A stretch of DNA of 64,000 nucleotides from Shewanella acanthi (GTDB lineage: Bacteria; Pseudomonadota; Gammaproteobacteria; Enterobacterales; Shewanellaceae): assembly GCF_019457475.1 (NCBI RefSeq), contig NZ_CP080413.1:3224001-3288000 (forward strand), read 5' to 3'. The translations under genes and the position numbers were made by a program. Of this stretch, positions 56,026 to 64,000 are shown in pieces. The notes under the pieces are model-generated. The model did not search any database, had not been told where the DNA came from, and saw only the letters and a program-made list of their open reading frames with translations. Positions within the stretch are counted from its first letter, which is position 1, and each line of letters begins with the position of its first letter.

Positions 56026-56763
56026 ATGCAGAGTGTGTTTAAGAGTAAATTTATGCCAAGCCCCAATCCATTAACTCAAGCGAAAAGTCCATCCAATTCA
56101 AGGATGTTTGATAAAAAACGCACGCACAATACACCGCATAAAATCTGCACCCGTGATAATGCTTCGTCTGACACCCTAGTTTACGACATTCGTCAAAGCC
56201 GTTATCTCAATATCACAGGCCGCTGCACCCTGCGCTGCGCCTTTTGTCCAAAGCATAATGGCAGTAAACAAGTCCACGAATACCAACTCGATTTAAGCCA
56301 TCAACCTAAATCAGAAGAAATCATTCCTCTGCTGGGTGAGGTTAGCAATTTTGAAGAATACGTGTTCTGCGGTTATGGCGAGCCAACCCTTAATTTACCC
56401 ACCCTGCTGAGCGTTGCGAAAGAGATTAAGCGTCTTGGCGGACGGGTGCGCGTCAACACCGATGGTTTAGGTAATCTGGTTCATAGGCGAAACATTCTGC
56501 CTGAACTCGCCGAATGCGTTGACAGTTTGTCTATCTCCCTCAATGCCGATAATGAAGCGGCCTATAATCAGCATTGTCGCCCAAAACTTGCCAACTCCTA
56601 TGCTGCCGTGAATCAATTTATCGCCCTAGCACCACACTATATCGACCAGGTCCAAGTCTCGGCGATTGAAGGATTAGAGGGGGTCGATATCGACCTGTGC
56701 CGCGAACAAGTAACCGCCCATGACTGCGAGTTTAAACTGAGGGTATTAGGAGTAATAGGATAG
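56026..56763 (+). CDS. Radical SAM protein, TatD-associated type
   Basis: 245 residues. The 4Fe-4S motif is CX3CX2C (C67, C71, C74 in GRCTLRCAFCPKHN). The SAM-binding GYGEPTLNLP and the later VDSLSISLNADN fit the radical SAM core. The length and pattern resemble the radical SAM proteins usually encoded beside TatD-type nucleases, but no tatD gene is next to it here. About 50 residues before the core are polar and poorly conserved in appearance, so a start at the ATG at 56053 is possible. The reaction is unknown. Confidence 0.8.
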   Translation: MQSVFKSKFMPSPNPLTQAKSPSNSRMFDKKRTHNTPHKICTRDNASSDTLVYDIRQSRYLNITGRCTLRCAFCPKHNGSKQVHEYQLDLSHQPKSEEIIPLLGEVSNFEEYVFCGYGEPTLNLPTLLSVAKEIKRLGGRVRVNTDGLGNLVHRRNILPELAECVDSLSISLNADNEAAYNQHCRPKLANSYAAVNQFIALAPHYIDQVQVSAIEGLEGVDIDLCREQVTAHDCEFKLRVLGVIG

Positions 56764-56867
56764 CCGTCACTCTGGATTAGCCCCCCTTTAGCAAGCGACT
56801 TGTCGCTGTCGTAAGAGTGCATTCGTGTTAACATAGGCGAATTAACAGTTCACAACCCTAGCGGCCC

Positions 56868-59102
56868 ATGCTGAATAACACATCGAGCATACATCCTCTT
56901 GCCCCCCTACTTTCCCTGACACAGGGGCTTCATTGGTCCCATCAGCGTATATTGGCCGTAGCTAGCCAAATCTCAATGCTGGTTGTTTGCATGGTTATAT
57001 TGACGAATCTCATCATCACCCTTGGAGAGCGCCGCCTTCAAGAAGAATGGGCGACCCAGAGATACAGTGAACTGCAAACCATTGGTACACTGATTACCGA
57101 TAAAGTCACTTTTCAGCAGTTTCGCAGTCAGCAGTTCGCCAAGGATGAATTATTAAGACAATTCCTTAAATATCCGACCCCCTACTCACAGCAAAAGCTT
57201 CAAACTAACTGGAATGATCTCGTTCAACACATTCCCGAGCTTTTAGGTATCGCCCTTTACGATGCAAAGGGTAATTTCAAGTTTGCCACCCCTGATAACT
57301 TTACGAGTGAGTCATTACCGCCTTCGTTAGTTGGATTAGAGCGTAAACTGAGCAGCCAAGAAGTGTTTACCTCGGCACTGGAGTTTACCCCCCACAACGG
57401 CATGCTTGAGCCCTACTTGTATCAATTGACAAAGCTTGAGAAGCCCAACCAAAAACCCATTGGTTATTTGGTGACTTACCATTCAATGGTGCAGATGCTC
57501 GAAGCAATTAAACCCGCGTTTTCAAGCAATAAATCGCCCATGCTTTTACTCGATACTCAAGGTTTGCTCTATGCGGGAGTGAGTGAATTAGAACCACTCA
57601 CCCATATGCCCGATACCTTAGGAGCCAGCCTGCGCCAAACATACCCGGCACTGTGGCGGGAAATGTCAATGAGTAATTTTGGGCAATTCCATGGTGATGA
57701 TGCGACCTTTGTTTACCTCAAGGTCGAACTGACGGCGCAACCTGAACTCCGCCGAGAGTACTTTTTATTGTCCTATATTCGTAACGATGATATTGCTTCC
57801 CGCTTTGCTAAATGGGAACAATTGGTCATCGTTGCCGCACTCATCATTACCCTTCTGGCATGCTGGGGACTGCTGCTCAGTCATACCTACCGCCTACAGC
57901 ACCGCTCACGCCAATACAGTATTGACGTCGCCAATACCTTGTTTAACAGCAAGCTAGGATTTATCCTCGCCAATGAACAGGCTAGGATCATCAGTGCAAA
58001 TGCCAAAGCTGCAGCGGCCACAGGTTTGGCACTCGATGAACTTGATGACCGCAGCTTACAACGCGCACTCAATTTAGATGATGCAACATTTAACCAGATG
58101 CTTGAGCAGGTTCAGCTCATGGGTAACTGGAGTCATGAACTCTCTCTGGAGGCTAATGGCGGCAGCCGATTACAAGTGGAAGTGCAACAAGCCCCGCGGA
58201 TCGGCCGCGGTTTACCGCATCTACTGGTCACTCTTGAGGATATCAGTGAAATCCTCCATAACCGTGAACAGGCCTTTTTAAACGAATTACTCTGCGATAC
58301 CACGGTCGCAGCGGCCTTGACCGATGCAAATGGTAAACTCATCAAAGTCAATCCGCTGTTCGACCAATGGATGCAATTAAACGGCGAGTTGACACAGGAT
58401 TTAGGATCGCTGCTTGCAAACGATATAGGTAACCAGTGGCCTCGAATTAGCGCCCAAATTAGCATGCAGGGGCAATGGCAGGGGCAAATACTTTGCTCAC
58501 CCAATCGACGTCAGTCAAATTGCCTGCAGGCTACACTTAAGGGACACTTGGGGAGCGACGGTGAGGTCGATTATATCATCTGCACCCTAGAGCAAGCGGA
58601 GAGTGTTCGTGGCAACGAACCCCGTGGTTTTGTGCCCCACCGCAGCACAGTGCTCAAACACCTTGCGGATCTTGAGCGCTATTTTAACTCGCTGTCGCCC
58701 CAAAGTCGCAATGGCTCAAGCCTGATGCTAATGGATATCAACCCCGAGGGTATGCTAAGCCATATGAGCGACATTGATCAGCTTGAAACCCGCCAACAGG
58801 AAGTCGAAGTGCAATTGCTACTCGAAGTGCCTACCCAATATCAATTACTGCATTGGCAACTAGGTAAGCTTCTGATTTTATTGCCTGATACCGATGCGAC
58901 TCAAGCACATTACTTTGCGCTTCACACCTTAGAAAAGCTAAATAGCAATGGGCTAGGAGAGGGAATTAGCGTGGGCATTGCAGGCTTCCTAGAAGGGCAA
59001 AGCCTTGAGCAATATATTATTAATGCTGAAGTCGCACTAAAACGCGCCAAGCAAAATAACCAGCACAATATCGGTCAGGCCTTTACTCGCCATCAGGTTT
59101 AG
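56868..59102 (+). CDS. Membrane PAS protein with degenerate GGDEF domain
   Basis: 744 residues. Membrane helix at about 32-52, a periplasmic sensor region of about 260 residues (dCache-like in length and pattern), a second helix at about 315-337, then two PAS-like regions (NTLFNSKLGFILANEQARIIS and TVAAALTDANGKLIKVNPLF). The last 140 residues align with a GGDEF domain, including the ending ISVGIAGFLEGQSLEQYI and AEVALKRAKQNNQHN. The active-site strand reads HWQLGKLLILLPDTD (662-676), where a cyclase has GGEEF followed by LLPDTD. The catalytic GG(D/E)EF is lost (QLGKL), so no cyclase activity is expected. A receptor or regulator of c-di-GMP signalling is possible. The 3' end overlaps the next gene by 20 bases, tail to tail. 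Confidence 0.8.
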   Translation: MLNNTSSIHPLAPLLSLTQGLHWSHQRILAVASQISMLVVCMVILTNLIITLGERRLQEEWATQRYSELQTIGTLITDKVTFQQFRSQQFAKDELLRQFLKYPTPYSQQKLQTNWNDLVQHIPELLGIALYDAKGNFKFATPDNFTSESLPPSLVGLERKLSSQEVFTSALEFTPHNGMLEPYLYQLTKLEKPNQKPIGYLVTYHSMVQMLEAIKPAFSSNKSPMLLLDTQGLLYAGVSELEPLTHMPDTLGASLRQTYPALWREMSMSNFGQFHGDDATFVYLKVELTAQPELRREYFLLSYIRNDDIASRFAKWEQLVIVAALIITLLACWGLLLSHTYRLQHRSRQYSIDVANTLFNSKLGFILANEQARIISANAKAAAATGLALDELDDRSLQRALNLDDATFNQMLEQVQLMGNWSHELSLEANGGSRLQVEVQQAPRIGRGLPHLLVTLEDISEILHNREQAFLNELLCDTTVAAALTDANGKLIKVNPLFDQWMQLNGELTQDLGSLLANDIGNQWPRISAQISMQGQWQGQILCSPNRRQSNCLQATLKGHLGSDGEVDYIICTLEQAESVRGNEPRGFVPHRSTVLKHLADLERYFNSLSPQSRNGSSLMLMDINPEGMLSHMSDIDQLETRQQEVEVQLLLEVPTQYQLLHWQLGKLLILLPDTDATQAHYFALHTLEKLNSNGLGEGISVGIAGFLEGQSLEQYIINAEVALKRAKQNNQHNIGQAFTRHQV

Positions 59103-60483
59103 TGGGGGGATTTATCGAATCAGGTAACACGCTCTGGGTAATTTCAACAATGGCAGAACGATTCATGGTGATCTTATAGCGCTCGTAAAATGGCTCTTCT
59201 TTACCATCCCGAAGCACTAAAATTAGGTTTACCTGATAGCGACGCTCTACCGATTCGTGGCTGACTTTACCGTCTTGTTCACGATAAATTTTGGCCTTTC
59301 CCCGCTCTAAGTAGCGGGCAAATGGCACAAAGTTAAAACTTACCTGTTCCTGAATTGTCGAATAACCGGCTTGAAACTCACTATTACTCACCTTAGTGGC
59401 AATCTTATAGTGCAGGATTTCGCTATCAACCTTGTTTTGGCTGTGGCGGTGTTTGAGGATTTCATGCACTTTTTCAGGGAGATCCTGTGAGCGCATAAAT
59501 TCCAGCCACACCAATTGTTTCGCGACAACGGCTTGAGTTGTCGTATCCCTTAAAATACGGCTCCAACGGGGTCGACCACGCTGGATAATCCGCCACATCG
59601 CATTACGTACATCTTCCTTGAAGATTTCCCTAAAGGCATAAATCACCGCAAGAGTGACCACCAACGCAATGGTAAAACCACTAAAAACGCCCTGTGCTTC
59701 AATAATCAGCGCCGACACCACTAACATGACCAAACCAGTAGCAAGCCCTGTCGTAAACTTTTTAAGCCCTACACCGAGAGGTTTTAATTCCTCTTTCAAT
59801 ACCACACCTTGCTGAATTAAGCGTCTTAACAACAGCATTTTATTGGAGATACGGTTGGCATCTAGTTGGGTCTGCGCCGAATTGTAATTATTGGCGTTTC
59901 GGTAAGCTGATTCATTACGGCACAAAGTTAACACCTTGTCCTGCACCTCAGTAAATTCGCTGCTTCGTGGCGCATGGGCGATGGCTTTTAACAGTTGCTG
60001 CTCGCAAAACCATGAAAGATAGTTATCCGAGTTAGCAAAATAGGATTTCCATTTTGGATCGCTCGGTTCATTACGACGAAATTTCCTCAGTAGCACAGTG
60101 ACTTGATCGCACACTTCACTCAATTGAGAATAAAAGCTCGCAACCTCAGTGATGCGATTTAGCTCCTTAACGTCGTTTTCAATGGCAAGGGCAAATTGGT
60201 ATGCAAAGAGATTTAAGTACAGCCTGAATTCTTCGACCGTGCGACGATTCATACTGGCGAATCGTCCCTGCACTAAAGGCAAATGTAATCCTTCTGAGTA
60301 ATAGGAACGTCGCCCAACAATGGCGCTGTAGTAATACTCTTCTTCGTTTAAGGTATGTGAATCAATGCCCATTTCTTTAGGCAAAAAGAAGTACAAATCG
60401 AGCTGGCGGTTATCACCCTGCTCCATTTGATGGCTGAATTTAATCGACAGGGATTCTTCTTGCTTAATTCGGACCTTAGACAC
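59083..60483 (-). CDS. Membrane protein of unknown function, third gene of a ToxRS-like operon
   Basis: 466 residues. The N-terminal half is soluble and helical, with many Tyr, Arg and Glu residues (VGRRSYYSEGLHLPLVQGRF near 57-75). Two close membrane helices lie at about 246-263 and 268-284, followed by a basic cytoplasmic C-terminal part (FREIFKEDVRNAMWRIIQRG, then a beta-rich end ENRR-like ERRYQVNLILVLRDG). No family recognised. It sits 77 bases after the ToxS-like gene on the same strand. Expected orientation: both termini in the cytoplasm. Gene product likely real, given length and normal codon use. Confidence 0.65.
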   Translation of the reverse strand: MSKVRIKQEESLSIKFSHQMEQGDNRQLDLYFFLPKEMGIDSHTLNEEEYYYSAIVGRRSYYSEGLHLPLVQGRFASMNRRTVEEFRLYLNLFAYQFALAIENDVKELNRITEVASFYSQLSEVCDQVTVLLRKFRRNEPSDPKWKSYFANSDNYLSWFCEQQLLKAIAHAPRSSEFTEVQDKVLTLCRNESAYRNANNYNSAQTQLDANRISNKMLLLRRLIQQGVVLKEELKPLGVGLKKFTTGLATGLVMLVVSALIIEAQGVFSGFTIALVVTLAVIYAFREIFKEDVRNAMWRIIQRGRPRWSRILRDTTTQAVVAKQLVWLEFMRSQDLPEKVHEILKHRHSQNKVDSEILHYKIATKVSNSEFQAGYSTIQEQVSFNFVPFARYLERGKAKIYREQDGKVSHESVERRYQVNLILVLRDGKEEPFYERYKITMNRSAIVEITQSVLPDSINPPTKPDGE

Positions 60484-60560
60484 AAAAACCTTTTTAACTT
60501 AGGAGCCCAACACAGGATATTAAAATATAATCTAAACCTAAAACCGCACAAATACACTGA

Positions 60561-61091
60561 TTAAATTCGACTATTTACGATTCTACAGCCGCAAACCGTA
60601 TTACTTGGCTGAAATAACACCACGGCATAATCTTGAAGATTATCGCTATCTAACACCTCGATACTCAAATTATGTCTACCAGACTCACTAAAGTGCAAGC
60701 TGCTGATATAGGAGAGGTATTTCATATGTTCTGGCCAATCCTTCTTGTTGGACTCCTCTGATTCTGTCTTGGTTTTGACCGACACATTGTAAGTTTTGCG
60801 ATTCAGTTCCATGCTCGCCAAGTCTCCTTGCATCGCAATCATTCCTGCACTACTGCCATCGAGATTAAAATAGCGATAATTAATCTGAGCATTTTTTGCC
60901 GAAATAAGCACATCGACAAGTAGGTAATACCGGCCTTCATCCACCTGTTGCATCTGACGGTCAAATAACTCGGAACTGCAATTCAAAATGACAGCTTTGC
61001 TGGCCAACCATTGTTGGTAAATAACCCCACAGGCCACAATAAGCGCTGTCAGGATCAGAAAATTTAATAGCCACTTAAACCACTTAGTCAC
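60561..61091 (-). CDS. Membrane-anchored periplasmic protein, ToxS-like position
   Basis: 176 residues. A signal-anchor helix at about 9-30 (LLNFLILTALIVACGVIYQQW) is cut short here to its span; the rest is periplasmic and beta-rich, with cysteines near 38 and a CGC motif close to the C terminus (NTVCGCRIV). Its start overlaps the end of the ToxR-like gene by eight bases, so translation is coupled. Position and topology match ToxS-type effectors, but I see no sequence similarity sure enough to call it ToxS. Confidence 0.6.
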   Translation of the reverse strand: MTKWFKWLLNFLILTALIVACGVIYQQWLASKAVILNCSSELFDRQMQQVDEGRYYLLVDVLISAKNAQINYRYFNLDGSSAGMIAMQGDLASMELNRKTYNVSVKTKTESEESNKKDWPEHMKYLSYISSLHFSESGRHNLSIEVLDSDNLQDYAVVLFQPSNTVCGCRIVNSRI

Positions 61092-61827
61092 AGATCTCTA
61101 CCCCCTGTAACCAATCGGAATCGATAAACTTCTTAGGGCTACTCAGATCGCTAATTTTTAGATTTCTCACAACCGACTGCCCCAGTTTTTGCCCTCTAAG
61201 GGTAATGTTTAGCACTTGTTTATCATGGGAAAGAGAAATATATGCCTCCTGCCAATTACTACTTGAACACAGACTTAAACTCTGACTAAGACGCTCCCCC
61301 AACTCGAATAACAAGGTATTGTTAGTTTTTGACTGGGCATAGAGATGCTGTTGGATCACTTGACCCGATGGTAAATAAATCTGACTGGATTGGATTGCAT
61401 TGGTCGGAGCGCTATGGTCGATGAGGCGGATATAGAAAACGATAAATGCCAGCATAAAACCAAAAACCAACCATAGACTCCAGCTTGGCAAAGCAAGTAA
61501 TTGGGAGGTAAGCAGGCGCTTAGATGCCCCCCCTTGTACCGAATGGAGTAAATAGCCCTGACCTTTAACGGTTTCAATTAGACCCTCATGTTGCGGCCCA
61601 AGAAAAGAGCGTATTTTAAACACCGCGCGTGCTAGGGATGTATCGGTTAGCGGCGTGTGGACTCCATCACCCGTTTTGAGGTCATGCTTAGATACCAGTT
61701 TCCCCTGATGCTCAACCAGCAGACAAAGCACCTGCAGCTCAGCACGAGGCAGGTGCCAAGACTCTTGACTGGTCTGTTCAATGAGTAAGCCCCGTTCTCG
61801 ATCAAACCAGCAGCCCCCCACTTGCAT
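61084..61827 (-). CDS. ToxR/CadC-like transmembrane transcriptional regulator
   Basis: 247 residues from ATG 61827, preceded by GAGGGTGGGG (the frame opens at 61860, but with no site). An N-terminal winged-helix OmpR-type DNA-binding domain spans about 8-98 (LPRAELQVLCLLVEHQGKLV and LIETVKGQGYLLHSV). One membrane helix lies at about 115-136, and the periplasmic sensor domain of about 110 residues ends in EICD. There is no receiver domain. Divergent from the split-Soret cytochrome operon across 440 bases, which it may control. Confidence 0.85.
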   Translation of the reverse strand: MQVGGCWFDRERGLLIEQTSQESWHLPRAELQVLCLLVEHQGKLVSKHDLKTGDGVHTPLTDTSLARAVFKIRSFLGPQHEGLIETVKGQGYLLHSVQGGASKRLLTSQLLALPSWSLWLVFGFMLAFIVFYIRLIDHSAPTNAIQSSQIYLPSGQVIQQHLYAQSKTNNTLLFELGERLSQSLSLCSSSNWQEAYISLSHDKQVLNITLRGQKLGQSVVRNLKISDLSSPKKFIDSDWLQGVEICD

Positions 61828-62267
61828 AACCCCACCCTCGCGTAAATAAAAGCATGGCATTGAGTCTATGCAAGATAACTAATGATTACTGTGATCCCCT
61901 TAACCTCAAGCGGTAAAGAGTTTGATTTCGTGAACTAATCGCATGCTTGCTTTAACAGCGATGGATAAAAATCCAAGCCAGATCACAGTCGTAAATGACA
62001 TTTATCAGAGAGTCAATTCAACATAAATTCACGTAAATGTGACAAATGACGTGATCTATCACAAAGTACAATCGGTTTAGCTAACAAAAGATTTAACCTT
62101 TAATCTAAAACAAGAATCAATCACTGTATACCACCCTAGAGATACAGCCCAATTGGGGCATTATGATCCCCGAGTGCAAATCACATTATTTATCCCTTGG
62201 CTTAATAAACTTAAGTCATCAGCCAAATTAACTGATTGATAAATTAAGTAATGACATGAGGATATTA
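61828..62267. other. Divergent intergenic region, ToxR-like regulator to cytochrome
   Basis: No gene seen. It contains the palindrome GTGATCTATCAC (62051-62062), which looks like a CRP site shortened by two bases, and AATGTGACAAATGACGTGAT just upstream. GAGGAT before the cytochrome start is its ribosome site. Confidence 0.5.
62051..62062. promoter_or_regulatory. Palindrome between the ToxR-like gene and the cytochrome gene
   Basis: GTGAT-CT-ATCAC, a perfect 5-2-5 inverted repeat about 205 bases before the cytochrome start. The centre spacing is too short for CRP or FNR, so the binder is unknown; the ToxR-like regulator is one candidate. Confidence 0.35.
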
Positions 62268-63095
62268 ATGATGAGTATGAATCGTCGCCAAGCATTAACA
62301 CGCATTATCGGTATCAGCACCGCGGCAGCAGGTGCTACCTTAGTCGGAACATCTGCCTTTGCTGCAACCGACGAAAATGGTCAATACCAATTAGAGATGG
62401 GAGAAAAACTTAAGTACGTCCCACTTGACGCTATGGCAACGGCAAAACTTGCCTACGAGACCAGTGGCGGCTGCATGCGCCAAGTGTTCCACTCAGTTAT
62501 CACTATGCTTGCACAATCGGCGAGTGTCGATGCGGATAAATTTAAAACAATTCCAACCGCGTTAACTGCCTATGGCGGTGGTGGGATCGCAAGCCAAGGT
62601 ACTATTTGCGGTAACCTTAATGGCATAGGTATGCTGGTCAATATTTTAGATGATATCAATGACCAAAATAGCGCGATTATCGCCAATGCCTTCCGCTACT
62701 ATGAGAAAACCCCCCTCCCATATGCCGACGATGCCTTTCTTACAGGCATAGCCACTACAGCAGAAAAATCCGTGGCAGCGGGGAAAACGTCGATTTCCAA
62801 CAGTGTGCTATGCCACTCCTCAATCAGTAATTGGTCACGCGCCTCTAATCTCCCTTTCGCGAAAAAGGGCGAACGTTGTCTACGTCTATCCGCATCAATG
62901 ACCTATTACATAGTCGATTTACTCAATCGCGCCTACAAAGGTGAAGACATCAGCGCCCTTGTAGCCACTAAACCTTCAGGTGAAACTCAAGCCTGCCAAA
63001 GCTGCCATGGCGCCAGTGGCACTATTGATGAACAAGCGGCAAGCGTGAAAACCGATATGGAATGCACCACTTGCCACACAGGACACTTTAACTAA
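62268..63095 (+). CDS. Split-Soret-type dihaem cytochrome c
   Basis: 275 residues from ATG 62268 (GAGG upstream; ATGs at 62256 and 62271 are alternatives). The twin-arginine-like signal MNRRQALTRIIG is followed by a hydrophobic stretch and cleavage near FA-AT, so it is probably exported folded by Tat. The C_GCAxxG_C_C-type core has cysteines C69, C114, C182 and C204. Two CXXCH motifs near the C terminus (C243-H247, C266-H270) bind two haems. The arrangement matches split-Soret cytochromes. A redox partner in anaerobic metabolism is likely, but the reaction is not known. First gene of a pair with the lipoprotein, seven bases apart. Confidence 0.85.
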   Translation: MMSMNRRQALTRIIGISTAAAGATLVGTSAFAATDENGQYQLEMGEKLKYVPLDAMATAKLAYETSGGCMRQVFHSVITMLAQSASVDADKFKTIPTALTAYGGGGIASQGTICGNLNGIGMLVNILDDINDQNSAIIANAFRYYEKTPLPYADDAFLTGIATTAEKSVAAGKTSISNSVLCHSSISNWSRASNLPFAKKGERCLRLSASMTYYIVDLLNRAYKGEDISALVATKPSGETQACQSCHGASGTIDEQAASVKTDMECTTCHTGHFN

Positions 63096-63102
63096 GGAGC
63101 GT

Positions 63103-63618
63103 ATGATGAACTATCCATTGCTCAAAGCTGCCTTAGCCGCACTGTTTTTATCGGGCTGTGGCAGCGATAGCGAGACTATCGAAGATAAACCCACGACTCC
63201 TGAGCAACCTGTCATTAGCACTATCAATGTCGATGACGCAGAACAAATTAATCTCACCGTGGATGAATATCGCGCCGATAGTCAGAGCTTGCTCTTCACC
63301 CTTAATGACGGCGAACAAAAACCCATTATTGGTGCTCAATATTATGATGCTTATTTCTTTGGTTTTGCTGATAAAAAATCTTCGAACCCTAAGGCTTGGA
63401 AGCGTTGGCATGTTACCCAAACCTATCGCTGCCAGACTGAAGGCGAATGTACCGGCACCTTAACCGAATTGGGAAATGGCCAGTATCAATTCGATATTCC
63501 GGGTTTGAACTGGCAGGCACAGGATCCAAGTGGTGCAGCATCCACAGTTAAAGTCTCGATGTTAATTTATGGCGCCAAGGCCAACAGCGAATTTAATTTA
63601 GTCCCTATCGCACCCTAG
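63103..63618 (+). CDS. Small lipoprotein, downstream of the cytochrome
   Basis: 171 residues. The lipoprotein signal ends LAALFLSGCGSD, with the lipobox Cys at 19. AAGGAGCGT precedes ATG 63103. The mature part is Thr/Pro-rich at first (EDKPTTPEQPV), then globular with strands and two Cys (YRCQTEGECTG). No family recognised. Translated with the cytochrome, it may anchor or insulate it at the membrane; that is inference. Ends in a strong bidirectional terminator. Confidence 0.8.
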   Translation: MMNYPLLKAALAALFLSGCGSDSETIEDKPTTPEQPVISTINVDDAEQINLTVDEYRADSQSLLFTLNDGEQKPIIGAQYYDAYFFGFADKKSSNPKAWKRWHVTQTYRCQTEGECTGTLTELGNGQYQFDIPGLNWQAQDPSGAASTVKVSMLIYGAKANSEFNLVPIAP

Positions 63619-63630
63619 TTGTACCTACGC

Positions 63631-63658
63631 AAAACGGCCTCTAATTAGAGGCCGTTTT
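63631..63658. terminator. Bidirectional terminator between the lipoprotein and the last gene
   Basis: AAAACGGCCTC-TAATTA-GAGGCCGTTTT is a perfect stem ending in A and T runs on both sides, suited to stopping both converging transcripts. Confidence 0.93.
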
Positions 63659-63687
63659 CATTAAAAATAGTTTCTATTCAAGCCAAA

Positions 63688-64000
63688 TTATCGACCAGAG
63701 CAAGCCCAGAGGTTTCCGCTTGGATAAAACTTGATCAAAGTAAAGTCATTGATCCTATCCATTTCCACAATCTGCAGATCGTAACTCATTTCACCCAACT
63801 CTAAGAGTGATACACGGGCCTGTTTGATTTCATCACGGATAGGTTCTGGCACTTCATCTTCAAGTAAATCCATTTTCAAATTGGCTTGGTCTAAATCCAA
63901 TTTGTAGGTCATAGTACCTGCCTCTAATGTCGAGACTGTTCCATTATAAATAATGGCTGCCAAGTCATGATCATCGATGCGATAGCGATAATTCAATTTC
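63688..64000 (-). CDS. Hypothetical protein, partial at the window edge
   Basis: The frame is open from the stop at 63688 to the end of the window, so only about 104 C-terminal codons are visible. An internal TTG at 63996 is the only start-like codon near the edge; the true start is probably beyond it. The visible part is soluble, with alternating polar and hydrophobic residues (LDLDQANLKMDLLEDEVPEP) and a C-terminal GNLWACSGR. No domain recognised. Confidence 0.55.
   Translation of the reverse strand, partial: KLNYRYRIDDHDLAAIIYNGTVSTLEAGTMTYKLDLDQANLKMDLLEDEVPEPIRDEIKQARVSLLELGEMSYDLQIVEMDRINDFTLIKFYPSGNLWACSGR

Noticed and set aside
1..64000. Mobile elements, CRISPR arrays, toxin-antitoxin pairs or phage genes
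   Set aside because: No transposase, integrase other than xerD, spaced short repeats, or phage structural gene was found.

Overview
The window looks like a chromosomal segment of a Shewanella species. The strongest markers are a four-haem, FAD-containing fumarate reductase of the FccA type (28978-30765), a split-Soret-type dihaem cytochrome (62268-63095), three very large subtilases ending in GlyGly-CTERM sorting tails, and the usual gammaproteobacterial sets xerD-dsbC-recJ, ahpC-ahpF, ohrR/ohr, srmB and trmN6. The genus call is from memory of these families; no database search was made. No tRNA, rRNA, CRISPR array, prophage or insertion sequence was seen.

Layout. 1-1.6 kb: start of a chemotaxis receptor and a chromate transporter, both on the minus strand. 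1.7-18.1 kb: three tandem paralogous secreted subtilases on the minus strand, each with its own terminator and a conserved upstream block. 18.3-21.5 kb: a tightly packed plus-strand operon with a MipA/OmpV-like porin, a DUF3019-like protein, a response regulator and a histidine kinase. 21.5-25.2 kb: rlmC, a short GlpD-like oxidoreductase, and divergent ohrR/ohr with palindromic operators between them. 25.4-28.5 kb: a thioredoxin-CcdA fusion, a small YjfB-like protein behind a sigma-28-like promoter, and three small minus-strand genes. 28.9-32.8 kb: fccA, ldhA and a dienelactone-hydrolase-like gene. 32.9-38.6 kb: a minimal MscS-like protein, a SpeE-like protein, an exported M17 aminopeptidase, then ahpC and ahpF separated by a spacer with three hairpins. 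38.7-42.5 kb: recJ, dsbC and xerD. 42.6-51.2 kb: brnQ, trmN6, an HD-GYP regulator with an MHYT hybrid kinase, and srmB. 51.5-55.9 kb: an RND efflux adaptor and pump. 56-59.1 kb: a radical SAM protein and a membrane PAS protein with a degenerate GGDEF domain. 59.1-61.8 kb: a ToxR/ToxS-like pair followed by an unrecognised membrane protein. 62.2-63.6 kb: the cytochrome and a lipoprotein. The window ends inside an unrecognised minus-strand gene.

Shared themes. Several genes serve anaerobic respiration and fermentation (fccA, the split-Soret cytochrome, ldhA). Several serve peroxide defence and thiol redox (ohr/ohrR, ahpCF, dsbC, the Trx-CcdA fusion). Several are envelope sensing or c-di-GMP signalling proteins (the OmpR-type system, MHYT kinase with HD-GYP, degenerate GGDEF protein, ToxR-like regulator). 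The items I find most worth a second look are the structured ahpC-ahpF spacer, the protease triplet with its conserved upstream block, the ToxRS-like operon divergent from the cytochrome pair, the sigma-28-like promoter before the small YjfB-like gene, and the degenerate GGDEF protein.
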